Source of the DNA: Dicyema japonicum
Taxonomy: Eukaryota > Dicyemida > Rhombozoa > Dicyemidae
Direction of reading: 5' to 3'
Assembly (NCBI GenBank): GCA_011109175.1
Contig: RDEW01000020.1
Location: 1,016,042 to 1,080,041, forward strand
DNA: 64,000 bases
How positions within the stretch are numbered: position 1 is the stretch's first letter; each line of letters opens with the position of its first letter. This document shows, piece after piece, positions 10,585-22,131 of this stretch. The notes under the pieces were generated by a model. The model was not told the DNA's origin, made no database searches, and saw only the letters and a list, made by a program, of their open reading frames with translations. A program made the position numbers and the translations under genes.

Positions 10585-10640
10585 AGTCAGGACGTTGCGT
10601 TCTAGAGGCCTAAAGGTCGCTAGTTCGAATCCCGATACTG
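10585..10640 (+). repeat. tRNA-like sequence (SINE head or tRNA relic)
   Basis: ggtcgctagttcgaatcccg matches a tRNA T-arm (B box) with gttcgaatc at 10623-10631. The preceding gttgcgttctagagg resembles the anticodon-arm region of Leu/Ser-type tRNAs. No acceptor stem closes, so it is not a functional tRNA. The actcagtcaggacgtt before it recurs at about 10909, which suggests a dispersed SINE. Confidence 0.4.
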
Positions 10641-10674
10641 TACATTTCGTTTGATGGTTACCACGCATTAATAT

Positions 10675-10860
10675 ACTTTGGCTTGAAGAGTGACGCCGTC
10701 ATCAGTAAACATTTCACTGCGGAACTGGATCGTCTATAAAGGAGATACACCCAAGAAAAAGAAAACAAAGAAGTGAAGATCTCCTTATCGATTAGTTCTC
10801 CTTGGTTCCCCAGCTATGATGACTTTTTTGCATAAAATAAACTGTGTGTTCTGCGCACAA
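10675..10860 (+). repeat. Dispersed repeat C, copy 1
   Basis: Shares blocks with 14095-14285: cagtaaacatttcactgcgg, atcgtctataaaggaga, caagaaaaagaaaa, then ccttggttccccagctatgatgac. Same order and orientation in both, moderately diverged. Function unknown. Confidence 0.55.
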
Positions 10861-11169
10861 GAGATATCATATATAGTGTTCACTGGTAACGCGAATGTGC
10901 TAAAAAAACTCAGTCAGGACGTTACATGGTCAAGGGGTCGAGCCGATGATGCTGCTCTGGTGCACTATGACTTAGTTTTACCTCGTCTCCCTTGTTCAAT
11001 GAGCTTACTCCGTATTTTTCACGCTGTGCTCATCTAGATACTCTACCGCTTCTAGGAAATGTTTGGGTTCTAATCCCGTCTAACCAAATTTGAAAATGTC
11101 TAAACTCTAACAATTCAACCTTGTGGAGGAAACAAAGGGATTTTATTAGTTCTCAGTTGTTTTTTTTAA

Positions 11170-11285
11170 TTAAAATTAATTAGGCGCTTGAATTGGGAGG
11201 CTATTTACTCTGACAATAGCTATCGAGATACGCTCTCGAAGCCATCCAGTCTCACGCAGTCCCCTGGAGATACAAAAGTGCGGAA
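11170..11285 (-). mobile_element. LINE family D 3' end fragment
   Basis: On the minus strand it encodes GWLRERISIAIVR followed by a stop and an AT-rich tail, the same terminus as at 5534 and 41,330. Only the last 35 codons or so remain. Confidence 0.65.
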
Positions 11286-11578
11286 CTATGAAAATTTTAA
11301 TGTAAAGTACAAAATTTTATTAAAATGAATAAATTAAAAAATTAACAATAAATAAAAACTGAAATTTTATTTAATGAAATATTAATTTATGTTGATAGAA
11401 GGTCTACGAACAGATGCAAAAAAGCAGAGGCTGATGGAGACGCCTAGTGAAACAAATTTTGAAACGTGTGCCACAAACGGGACCTTAGTTAATATAACGT
11501 CCTTTGTTTTTTTTGAAAATGCTTTTTAATAATAATAACTATTACATTTTAATACAAACAATAAAAACTAGTGACGCC

Positions 11579-11806
11579 ATGTGGTGCTACGTGGATAATT
11601 TGTCAGTTATTTTCCTTCTTTCCGATGGCGTCACTGGATCCACCTTACTGAGGAGGCGCCCAATGCCTGGCCGGCATCAAGAGGATCCAACAATTCTTCC
11701 CCGGGGACAGCGTTGTTACCTGGTGACAAGTTCTGGAATGCTGGAACGAGTCAGGATCGAGGAGTTAGTTTGGTTACCCTTGGTCTTTGGAAATAATTTT
11801 AATTTT
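11579..11806 (+). repeat. Dispersed repeat A, copy 1
   Basis: About 230 bp starting atgtggtgctacgtgg, with internal cctggccggcatcaag and ccccggggac, ending ttacccttggtctttgg. Similar copies lie at 13187-13466 (minus), 27637-27832 (plus) and 35343-35552 (plus). Length and copy number suggest a SINE or a LINE-derived module. No clear Pol III boxes. Copies 1 and 2 face each other around a LINE family A fragment. Confidence 0.7.
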
Positions 11807-11847
11807 AGTAACGTCGTGAGGACTAATGTTATGAAGTCTATGCAGAA

Positions 11848-12960
11848 GTGGAAAATAGGATTATGAATCCTACAAAGACTAAACTGAATAGTGTTAACTT
11901 CTCCAAGGCAATCAATGAGCATGCGACTTTCCTATATAATTATTATGTAGAAGTCATTGAAATTGAACCAGATGAATTTGAGGTAATTGACAAGTGTATA
12001 CGTAGTGTACTTATAAATGGTCGGATTCAATGTAAACCAGCAAATAAAGAAAGATTGTATTTGAAGGGATTGACTTCTGTTGTATATAAAAGTGAACGAA
12101 TACTTCTACATTTTTACAACGGCCTGCAACACAAAGCCAACAAATGTTTGAGGAGAGCGGGAATCCTACATGTCTTGAATACAAAGAAAAATCATATGGC
12201 CACAATCGTAGGATTCCTAGCTGGAAAATGTCGCATAGAGACAAGGGACTTTAATATAAAACAGCTGAAGGATGCAAACAAATGGAGCTATTAGAAAAGA
12301 TAAAAAGATATTCAATTCAACAGAAACTCAGAATGTTAATATTAAACAATCTGGCCAATGGTTGGTTACGGGGGACAACTTTCCAAGGACGGAGGGAATG
12401 CTATGTTATGTCCAGGATCGTAATGTTTTTTTTGAAGAAAATGATGCAAAATGCAGCCAGTGCAATTCAGCAAAAAAAACAGTGGATCATCTGGCGACAA
12501 AGTGTAGAAGAATGTTCAATAGTGACTATCTACGTCGTCATAATGAGGTCGTCAGGTGCATACACTTACACCTGTGCAGGCAGTATGGAATAAAGAAATC
12601 GAAAAGACTAAAGACTCATTCACTACAAACAACGGTTGTAACTGAATTTGTGGAAATTCGCGTTGATACAACAATAGCTATTGATACGAGAATAGAAAAT
12701 AACAAGTCGGATATTTTCGTGCCCAGGATTCTTTGAAACATGTCGAAGTGGAGAAAAGCCGCAAGTACGATCTTCTTGCAACATTTAAAATTGGAATGCT
12801 TTCTAGGAGCCTACATGCAGACGGCAACGATCAGAAAAACGATGGAAAGCGATTTGGGCGGTCATGTTTGCATGTCGGAGAGTCCTTAAACTAGTCGAAA
12901 AGAAATTGGAATTCGTTGTTAACTAACTGTTTTTGTTTGTATTAAAATAAAATAGTTATT
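11848..12960 (+). pseudogene. LINE family A, C-terminal half (zinc knuckle and endonuclease)
   Basis: The first frame (11848-12294) contains EVIDKCIRSVLINGR...KERLYLKGL, matching the WxRxVRKxLxxH...DRLYxPR thumb region of R2-like non-LTR polymerases. The second frame (12272-12736) has the zinc knuckle KCSQCNSAKKTVDHLATKC, then YLRRHNEVVRCIHLHLCRQY and NNKSDIFV, at the place where the restriction-like endonuclease normally has RPD. A third piece near 12745 reads HVEVEKSRKYDLLA. The frame breaks twice and the RPD proline is lost, so it is dead. N-terminal domains are absent. Confidence 0.78.
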
Positions 12961-13186
12961 ATTTTTCAAAAAAATAATCATAATAATTCTCAAAGGGACA
13001 TAATCGGATAATATGTCGATTTATTTTCCGTAGAAATATTAAGAGTTCTTATTGCATAACTTTGCAGAGACAAAAGCAATCAATAATGTAAAAATGACAA
13101 GTTTTGATAAAAGTAAATGATGCTCGAATTTCACTTACCATAAATTTGAAGAACTCGGACAATTGTGCCTTAAAATAAGTAATAAA

Positions 13187-13466
13187 ATTATTCCAAAGAC
13201 CAATGGTAAAACCAACTAACTAATTCCCTGATCCTGACACATTCCAGCAGAACCTTTACTTAAGAACAGTGATTCAGAGGACGTTGTCCGGATAGCTTAG
13301 GTCGATTCCAGAACTCGTTGCCAGGGAAAGAAATTGTCTCCCAATGAAAAGAATCTTTGGAATACCGGCCAGGCATTTGGCGTCTCCTGAGTAAGGTAGA
13401 TCCAATGACGCCATCAGAGGGAAACAAGAAAAAAATTTTAAACCAATTAGCCACATACACCACATG
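13187..13466 (-). repeat. Dispersed repeat A, copy 2 (inverted)
   Basis: Complement of repeat A: attattccaaagaccaatgg at the low end, then ggccaggcatttggcg and a cacatgccg end. It mirrors copy 1 at 11579-11806 and is separated from it by the LINE A fragment. Confidence 0.7.
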
Positions 13467-13679
13467 CCGATACGCGGCTTTAAAATTATTCTTGAAAATA
13501 AACAAAGGAATTATCAGCTGGTTAGTCTCGACTGTTTTCTTATAATCATCCGTCATATCTGTTTATTTAGATCAGGAGTCACTAAGCAACCGCATGTGAG
13601 GGAAATTCCACTTTCGGCATCATTTTATCCAGCAGCGGATATTATCTTAAGAACGAGACTGAAAAGGGGAATCAAGGGC

Positions 13680-14070
13680 TGACATGTTCTGGTTCAAGGC
13701 AAAACAGTTATCTACCCTCCTATGAGACCAATAGAATATAACAAACATCGTCCTGGCGAGAATTCTCCAGAATATCATGAAGAATCCGTGAAAGAAATGA
13801 TCAGGTGCTCGCCAATCTCGATTAAAATCACGGAAACTCGATGGAAGCTATTTGAAAATATTTTAAGAATGGAACCGGAAGCCTCAGCTAATGACTTCTC
13901 ATTTGATCCTCTTTATTCCTCGGACAACCAGGCAGGAACTACCCTATCGATTGTCTTGAGGGTAGACCCCAAAAGATTGGAAGGCGTCCCAGAGATAACT
14001 TAGATGAACTATTGGAGTTAGCTTGTAGCAGGAACAAGAATATTAGTCGCATTATAGTCAGGCTGTAAAT
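13680..14070 (+). pseudogene. LINE family B 3' terminus
   Basis: ITETRWKLFENILRMEPEA (about 13825-13885) matches the conserved RWxLFGHxLRM block found near the C-terminus of the APE-type LINE family B copies at 18,760 and 59,690. Followed by DNQAGTTLSIVLRVDPKRLE. 5' truncated. Confidence 0.68.
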
Positions 14071-14094
14071 TTCGGTTGAAGATTTCGGTTGAAG

Positions 14095-14285
14095 ATTTCA
14101 CGCTTTTACGATGCTTTGGCTTTACGAGTGATCCGCCATCAGTAAAAATTTCACAGCGGGATCTGATCGTCTATAAAGGACATAGACCCAACAAAAAGGA
14201 AAAACAAGTAAAGAGCATTCCTTGGTTCTCCCTCTACGATAGTTATCATAACTGTTCTTATTTAAATAAAGTATGTGTCCCCCTG
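14095..14285 (+). repeat. Dispersed repeat C, copy 2
   Basis: Second copy of the repeat at 10675-10860. It follows a short tandem duplication of atttcggttgaag at about 14066-14096. Confidence 0.55.
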
Positions 14286-14289
14286 AGCG

Positions 14290-15690
14290 GAGCTATAGCT
14301 AATGTGGCTCTGCGTATATGTGCAGTTTTTTACCAGAAATAGAGTTTCCAAAAATAAACACATCCATCTATATCTGTAATTGTGGGAACCCCTCTAATAA
14401 AATAAAGAAGATATATATCTTTTTGGATGCTAACCAGGTATCTGAGACGGATGGATCAACTGACGACCCTTATGATTTGTAGAAGAGCAGAACTGAATCA
14501 TGAAGCTACTTACGAGTGCGAACAAACATTTGAGAGCAATTTACGAGTGAATGTAGTAATTTTGAATTATTTTATTGACAAAGGGATGATCTTACAAAAG
14601 TCTTTCTTTTTACATACAAGTGTACCACAGTGTGGGAGATTGTCGCATAAGTATGGAACAACGAAATCTGAAATTTCTAATTTTTCACTTTTTAAGGAAG
14701 GTTTACTTTAATATTTATAAGAAACTAAAGACTCCTAGATTACAATTACTATGATAGAAAAGTCCGTTAAAATTAGTGTCACTCCATGTGAAACCGATAT
14801 TGGCCATATATAGGCAAAACACTATTTTTGAGTGGAGGTAACACTATTCTAAATTTAAAAAAAACGTAGAAAATACGATGTCAAAATCATTTATATTCTA
14901 ACTATTCTTGCGGTTCTAAATCAAAGTCATTTTTTTCTTAACTTTCTTGCGTTTCTTAAATAAAATTAATATCAGTTATAATAGCGCAAATAAAAAAAAT
15001 TAATTTTTTTTATTTAGATTTATGATTCTAGTTTTATGTATTCCTTCTATACAATCTCCATTTTCATTTCGAAGCACGTATATGTCATCTCGTTCAACCA
15101 CGCAATATATCACATAATCCAGTCCATCGGATTATGGACATATTTTGAGAGTCCACAACAACCAAAATCTAAAACTTTAATATCAGAAATCAAACCCATG
15201 AATATCTACCATTCATTTCTGAGTATCTCCAAATGTCTATTAAGTCAACAATATAGCGATCCCTTAATTTTCTAGCAAACATCGTGTTATTGGCGGTTTC
15301 GTGTTAAGTAATTTCTTTGCCTGTTAAATAAAAAGGAAAAAATACTTGACGAAATACACAATTGGAGATAACGGATCCAATCGGATCCCTACCAATCCTG
15401 TAATACTCCTGCGTAATTTTTGAAAATAGCCGGTCTCTACCGAAATGATTATAATTATGTTTCGACTAATAAATTGTGATTTTAAGGTATACCTTTATTG
15501 TTTTTAGCACTAATTCCTGTTCTTCTTTACAAAAAACCGTAGCTTTTTAATACCTTGTAAAATATAGGCCTTTTCCTCGTGGAAAATAAATTTTTTAGAG
15601 AGTTTCTTAGATGAAATCTGTCAAGTGGACTAATGTCTCCACCTACGTCAAGATTATTACTAATTTCCTTTAATTTGTTCATGTTTATTT
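14290..15690. other. No supported gene
   Basis: AT-rich. A 94-codon frame at 14427-14711 has no recognisable motif. About 14,880-14,960 has two diverged copies of a unit containing caaa(a)tcattt...tcttgcg. Nothing else is supported. Confidence 0.3.
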
Positions 15691-16170
15691 ATTCATTAAA
15701 ACCAAAAATCACCGACAAATTAAATAACTACATAGCCGTCAGGTGATTCCGGCCGCCTCGAATAGTCATCTCATTCTTGCTCGGTGTTCCTCCCGGGTTC
15801 CAACGCATTTCCGGATTGGCGGGGGTTTCTAACTTTTTGGAGGGGTTTGTAAGGCTCCGGTTTTCCTAACTAANTCGAATAGTCATCTCATTCTTGCTCG
15901 GTGTTCCTCCCGGGTTCCAACGCATTTCCGGATTGGCGGGGGTTTCTAATTTTTTTGAGGGGTTTGTAAGGCCCCGGTTTTCCTCACTAATTCCTCAAAT
16001 GGTGTAAGGTTTAGAGGTGACTGGGAAAACCTTTGCAGAGCCTTACTGGCCATTTTTTGGAATGTGTTGATTTTTTATATATTCGCGTTTGATAGTTTGG
16101 TTCCCCATGCAGCACACCCGTAAGTTAGAAATGATTGAATATACTGCACGTAGAGCGAGTCCAAATTTGA
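15690..16170 (-). mobile_element. LINE family C, 3' end (RT thumb to stop)
   Basis: On the minus strand it reads FLTYGCAAWGTKLSNANI (about 16,120-16,070), the thumb motif of jockey-like reverse transcriptases, then FQKMASKALQRFSQSPLNL. It ends with EEHRARMR and LFEAAGIT plus TGA (about 15,735), with one in-frame stop. A 116-bp block is repeated with few changes across the N at 15,874. Confidence 0.7.
15758..15990. repeat. 116-bp duplication across a single N (15874)
   Basis: Copies 15758-15873 and 15875-15990 differ at a few sites near their ends, as expected from two overlapping contigs or alleles. Confidence 0.75.
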
Positions 16171-16189
16171 GTCCAAAATTTAGCTTATT

Positions 16190-16800
16190 ATTATTAAAAA
16201 CTAAAAATCACCGACAAATTTAATAACTACATAGCTTTTTATTTATTTATTTTAATAACCCCGGGAACACCGAGAAAGAAAGACAAAAGAGTCAAACAGT
16301 TAGGTGATCCCAGTCCTCGCAATCAATTGTGGCATTCGACGTCTGTGATCTTCCATCGTCCCCACTACTTTCCGGAAGAGCCTTCTCTCGGTCTTGCAGA
16401 GGAATCCGATCGGGGAATTTCTTATCCAATCGGTTTTCTCTTGCCATGGAAAGGATCAGGCGAAGCGGATTTCCATCTTCCTCACAGACGCGAAAAATCC
16501 GGAGCCACGACTACGGATCTTAGCTTCCATGAGTAGTGGGTCGACTGTTGATCCATTACGTGGGCAAAGCATACTGATTGTTTTCTGGTGTATCGAGTTG
16601 ACTCTTTGGACCATAGACTCCGATAGCGCGAATCTCCATGCAAATGAGGCATATATAACTACATAGCTTGGGTCGACTGTTGATCCATTACGTGGGCAAA
16701 GCATACTGATTGTTTTCTGGTGTATCGAGTTGACTCTTTGGACCATAGACTCCGATAGCGCGAATCTCCATGCAAATGAGGCATATATAACTACATAGCT
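16190..16800 (-). mobile_element. LINE family C-like fragment with 132-bp tandem duplication
   Basis: Minus-strand frame reads YASFAWRFALSESMVQRVNS, resembling the thumb region of LINE polymerases. Downstream, the motif accgacaaatttaataactacatag (about 16,205) repeats the 3' UTR seen at 15,710. 16538-16669 is repeated at 16670-16801. Confidence 0.55.
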
Positions 16801-16915
16801 TAAATTAATTAATTAATTTTGTTGAATAATTATTAAAATTTATAAATATATTTTAATATCCAATGAAAATTTCATGAAATTTCATATTTTTAATTTAATT
16901 TACGAACCACAATTA

Positions 16916-17813
16916 NNNNNNNNNNNNNNNNNNNNNNNNNNNNNNNNNNNNNNNNNNNNNNNNNNNNNNNNNNNNNNNNNNNNNNNNNNNNNNNNNNNNN
17001 NNNNNNNNNNNNNNNNNNNNNNNNNNNNNNNNNNNNNNNNNNNNNNNNNNNNNNNNNNNNNNNNNNNNNNNNNNNNNNNNNNNNNNNNNNNNNNNNNNNN
17101 NNNNNNNNNNNNNNNNNNNNNNNNNNNNNNNNNNNNNNNNNNNNNNNNNNNNNNNNNNNNNNNNNNNNNNNNNNNNNNNNNNNNNNNNNNNNNNNNNNNN
17201 NNNNNNNNNNNNNNNNNNNNNNNNNNNNNNNNNNNNNNNNNNNNNNNNNNNNNNNNNNNNNNNNNNNNNNNNNNNNNNNNNNNNNNNNNNNNNNNNNNNN
17301 NNNNNNNNNNNNNNNNNNNNNNNNNNNNNNNNNNNNNNNNNNNNNNNNNNNNNNNNNNNNNNNNNNNNNNNNNNNNNNNNNNNNNNNNNNNNNNNNNNNN
17401 NNNNNNNNNNNNNNNNNNNNNNNNNNNNNNNNNNNNNNNNNNNNNNNNNNNNNNNNNNNNNNNNNNNNNNNNNNNNNNNNNNNNNNNNNNNNNNNNNNNN
17501 NNNNNNNNNNNNNNNNNNNNNNNNNNNNNNNNNNNNNNNNNNNNNNNNNNNNNNNNNNNNNNNNNNNNNNNNNNNNNNNNNNNNNNNNNNNNNNNNNNNN
17601 NNNNNNNNNNNNNNNNNNNNNNNNNNNNNNNNNNNNNNNNNNNNNNNNNNNNNNNNNNNNNNNNNNNNNNNNNNNNNNNNNNNNNNNNNNNNNNNNNNNN
17701 NNNNNNNNNNNNNNNNNNNNNNNNNNNNNNNNNNNNNNNNNNNNNNNNNNNNNNNNNNNNNNNNNNNNNNNNNNNNNNNNNNNNNNNNNNNNNNNNNNNN
17801 NNNNNNNNNNNNN
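16916..17813. other. Assembly gap, 898 N
   Basis: Run of N. Open frames crossing it are artefacts of reading N as open. Confidence 0.99.
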
Positions 17814-19070
17814 CTGGCTATGACAATATTCGTGGAGAGTTGTTAGAATACGCACCAACCCAGCTAGCAGAAAAGATAACTTTTACATTCAAAGAGATAT
17901 TCAGGACTCATTGTTCAATTGACATCGCGATGGGAGTTCTACTTCTTTTACAAAAACCTGGCAAACCTGCAGGTCTAATTGAAAATCCCAGGCCAATCGT
18001 GCTTTTGACCACTTTGCGAAAAACATTGTCGATTACAAAATTGAATGTCAAATTCAGTTAACTAATACTTGTCACCAAGTCAAAGTGGATTCAGACCATA
18101 AAGATCAACCGCTGATATAGAATGGAGTCATCGGTGGCTTACGGCAATATGTCAGAAGTGCAGAAAAACAATGTATATTCTGGGAGTCGACTTATCGAAA
18201 GCATTCGACTGTGTCTGCCGAGATAAACTATTGCAAGTTCTCAAAGACATAATTGATGAGGACTGTTTGAGGATTGTGCGTTTTTTGCTGGCTGACACGA
18301 GCCTCATAGTGAAAGTGGGGAAGGGCTATTCGGAAAAATTCACGACCGGGATTGGCAAGGGGACTTGCTTTCGCCAGTTTTCTTTGCAATCTATTTAGAA
18401 GCTGCTTTGAGGGACGTTAGAAATGAATTGGGTCACTTAAAAAATCATTATGTAGAATTAATGTATGCTGATGACATCGATTTTGTGTCTGAGGATGTGG
18501 AAGTACTAAGAAATGAAGTAGATAAAGCCACAACGGTTCTGGAGAGGTGGTCTTTGAAGATCAATTCAGAAAAAACAGAGTTAACTTCGATTGAGCGGTT
18601 ATCGACTTCAAAAACTGACCTTGACAGACTAGACACATTTCATAGAAATCAATTGAGAAAAATTGCGGGAATCAAATGGCCACAGATTATCAAAAACGAC
18701 ACTCTCTACAAATTATGTAAATGTAAACCGATAAGCAGAGAAGTAATTACCTCACGCTGGCGACTTTTCGGACATGTTCTGAGAATGGACAAAGTGATTC
18801 CTTGCAATCAAATCATGGAAGATTACTATTCAAATCACGGAATTGGATTTGCGGGTTGGCCAAGATGTACGCTTCCCCTCTGCCTTAATAACGATTACGG
18901 ACGAATTGGCGTTCACCTCAAAACTGGAGACGATCTTGAAAATATTCGTAAACGCGCGAGAAACAGACCCAGATGGAGAGGGCTGACTGGGAAAATAGTC
19001 GAGTGTACGGCACGAGCGAACCCCTAGGCATTTTACGTGCTTATGGAAACGCGGAAGTGCTACTAACTAA
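17814..19070 (+). pseudogene. LINE family B reverse transcriptase, partial
   Basis: Begins inside the polymerase: GYDNIRGELLEYA, LLQKPGKP, then RSTADIEWSHRW, YILGVDLSKAFDCV (motif A), QGDLLSPVFFAIYLEAALRD (motif B, after a 1-nt shift near 18,355) and YADDIDFV (motif C, 18464-18487) with the catalytic YADD intact. About 90 thumb residues found in the copy at 44 kb are missing between TSIERL and STSKTDLDRLD. The C-terminus has SRWRLFGHVLRMD. It ends near 19,060 with actaactaactaa, probably its 3' repeat tail. The 5' end lies in the N gap. Confidence 0.85.
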
Positions 19071-22000
19071 CTAATTTATTCACGAATTAATTAATAGGAG
19101 TGTGACATACGATGTCCTTGAACAATCTAAGTTTAATATCGAATATTCTTTTGCGGATTCCTCGTGACTTGGCATGGTTATAACTAGGTTGAGGCAATTT
19201 ATTTAACCTTGGAAAATTCAAACCTCAGAAGTTAATAGATAGCGACTAATCAAACTTATTTCACGGTCATAGAAGCAGAGAGACCTTACAATGTCATATA
19301 CAAGTCGATCCAGATTATTTTTAGGAAAGAAAACATCCAGTCCTTGCAGTTATGGTAACCCTTCCAGCGTGGTAGGGGAGAGAAAATAATTCCACTGGGC
19401 GTCAACTAAAATATGTGTATCACATGACGAAACTTTTGTATAATGAGTAAAGATTAGGAACAGGGAAAAGGAATAAAAATCTATGAAAAAGTAAGGGGAA
19501 TCGAATCCAGGATAGAATAACATCCTAACCACTAAGTACGTGATCGATTCGAATATTAGTTAAGGTTTTCTCACTTCCTCATAAGGAATGACGTCCGATT
19601 GGGAAATCGTGATGAATATCGAAATGTCTAACGCTTTCTCCTCACTAAGAAGAAAGTTTTGTCTTCGAAGAGCACTAGGGATAGATAAACTAGTGACTTT
19701 GGTTATGGGTCAGAAATTTATGATTTTCTAGAAGTTCGGAGTAAACCTTTGCACAGAGTGCAATAAGAGGTCTTCTGGGCCCACTTCTCTTTTCGTCGAC
19801 GATCGACAGAGGATTACGGACCCTCTCAACTTATGGTGCTTTGAGGACGGAACGATTGTTAGAAACACTTAAATGTTAAGTATGTTAGAAGAATCCACTC
19901 CTACTCTGTCCAAACTTGATTTTGCCATTAACATGAGGAACAGATAAATCATCAACGTTAACCTTCCTCCGGATGAATTCTCTGTATAACAGACCCATTT
20001 GGATACTGTCTTTCATTGCGCTTGATAGTTAAAATCTCTGAGATCTTTTTACTGCCTGTCTGTTGGACACAGAATTTAAAAACTTCAATCTATTTATTCC
20101 AACACTTATTCTTTTCGTTCCAGACGGAAAGTAGACTCGATGCCGATTTAAAGGGATTGCACGCAACGCTGGTTGGGTATCAGGGACCCCTATGTACCAA
20201 TGAGGTAAAAACATAATGTCCAAGCCACAAGCAGGACTAAACTACATGCCCTCTGTTATCTACTAAAGTAAATTTTCTGATCAAATATTGTTGTTGCTGG
20301 TTAGGTACCTCATGAATTGGTCCTCAAGTGAATCAGGCTGAAATTATTTTTTTCAGAACAAGTAAAGGTCGACATCAAGCAAATCGATAACATTTGATAG
20401 CAAATGATTCAAAAATATGTTAAAATAATCAATATTTTATTTCCCAATCTTTGATGTTATATGCCTTGATTTACAATCACTGGTTGCTTTTAGAATTGAG
20501 AACGCGATTTTATCATGTCCCTGACGATTTGCAAAAAATTGCACTTAATGAGCCAAATCCTTTCTCTTCCATCATTTTTCCTCTTAGCGATCCGATGGTG
20601 TTTAGCAGGGTCAGTGACCTGCTTCCTGTTAGTCATGACGTTTCCACGGTAACTGGTTAAAAAATAAATTTTCAACCTAGAAATTCTCATTTTTTCATCT
20701 TTAGGGTTTCAACCTTTTCTGAGGCTGAGCCTGGGTTAGTTGCTGTCATAGTAAAGTAAGTGAGAGAAAGGCTATCTATACAGGTGGCGTCCTAGGTGAG
20801 GTATCTAAAGCTTTCCCATGAGAAGAGAATTGTTCCGTGAGACCTTTTGTTAGCGAATGGGCGAAATAATGAATGAACCCCTCTTTAATGAACATAGAAG
20901 TGATTAATGGATCAAAAGGCTATGGTCGAGATGGTCCTCTATTGCATGAAATGTCTACTCTTTCATAATAGAGGAAAGCACTTGTTTCCTTCTCCTTATA
21001 ATGGACTAAATGACGGACTCAGGAAACATTGTAAATCAGAAGTTCGGATTCATTTAGGATCCGGGTCCCAAAATTCACGGAGGGTCACCAGTCAGAAGCT
21101 GCACGTGCTTCTGTTTCATGAAATGCCTACTTCGCTTCATAACCGATGAAGTGTAGCATGACGTAATACTTTCGACCAGTAATCCACGTCAGAAGATTTT
21201 TTACATCTGACTTATCCACCCGTGCTCTCCACCCTTACAATGAGTCATTCTTTTATATACTTTAGCAATTCGTCAATAAATGCACGTGGGATTTATTTTC
21301 AGTGCAAACAAATATAATCGATTTTCTGAAGAGACACATTTTACCGAGGCATTCATTTAGTGAAGAATTGTACAGACTTGAAGATTCTCTTTAGACAATT
21401 TGGGAAGTTTGTAATTATTGAAATTCTTTCGTAAGTTTTTGAGATCCAAAAATAAAAATATTTGTAAATTATTAACAAATATTGATCCAAATCTGACAAT
21501 ACAGAAGAATTCCACTCCACAATCCCATCAAATTCTATGGATACGTCGAAGAGACTGGTGTTGGAATTTTCGTAGAAATCCGATATAAATAATATCCCCG
21601 TAGAGTCGAGGACCCAAAGGAAGCCACATCAACCGATAATATATATGTTGTTCAATCCAGACGGTTACATAATATTGATAATAAATCGTGATCTAATATT
21701 GTAAAGTCAGTAGAAAATGCACGCAGAGCTATCAATTCCCAATGGTTTCCGATGACATTTAAAATTAGTAGGCTTGGCATTTCAATAAAAATATTAGAGA
21801 GCGCGCGACAATAATAGTCTGTGTTAATACGCACGCTTTGTCGATATTACGGCAGTTAGTCAGCATTCCACCGAACCGTACGATGGCCTTTACATAGACG
21901 AGAATTATTTAAGCGGAATTTCTTGACGGAAGTGTAATTTTTTGCGGTTTGGATTGTTTGTTTGCTTTTTTGGGCGATTTATCTGTTTTTGGGGTTTGCG

Positions 22001-22131
22001 CTTTTGTTATCTGTCGGCGGTTTATATGTTTGATGCAAATTTTACTCACGATTGCTGACGCGATCCCCCAATATGCAGTATGAGCATATAATGAGAATGC
22101 CACTCATTTGTTGACTGATTTTTAGGACACA
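19071..22131. other. No confident gene; a tRNA-like relic and a candidate exon
   Basis: 19,480-19,545 on the minus strand holds tagtggttagg and ggattcgattccc, like tRNA A and B boxes but spaced too closely for a tRNA. 20,126-20,207 is flanked by ttccag and gtaaaa and encodes TESRLDADLKGLHATLVGYQ; it could be an exon, but I cannot name it. A frame at 20,451-20,660 is unassigned. The rest shows nothing. Confidence 0.3.

Noticed and set aside
16874-18061. Long open frames across 16,916-17,813
   Set aside because: They consist of N; only the part after 17,814 is informative.
19480-19545. Functional tRNA gene on the minus strand
   Set aside because: A and B boxes are only about 15 nt apart and no acceptor stem pairs.
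21909-22103. Histone H1-like Lys/Pro-rich peptide on the minus strand
   Set aside because: Low-complexity composition only, overlapping the promoter region of the Ig gene.
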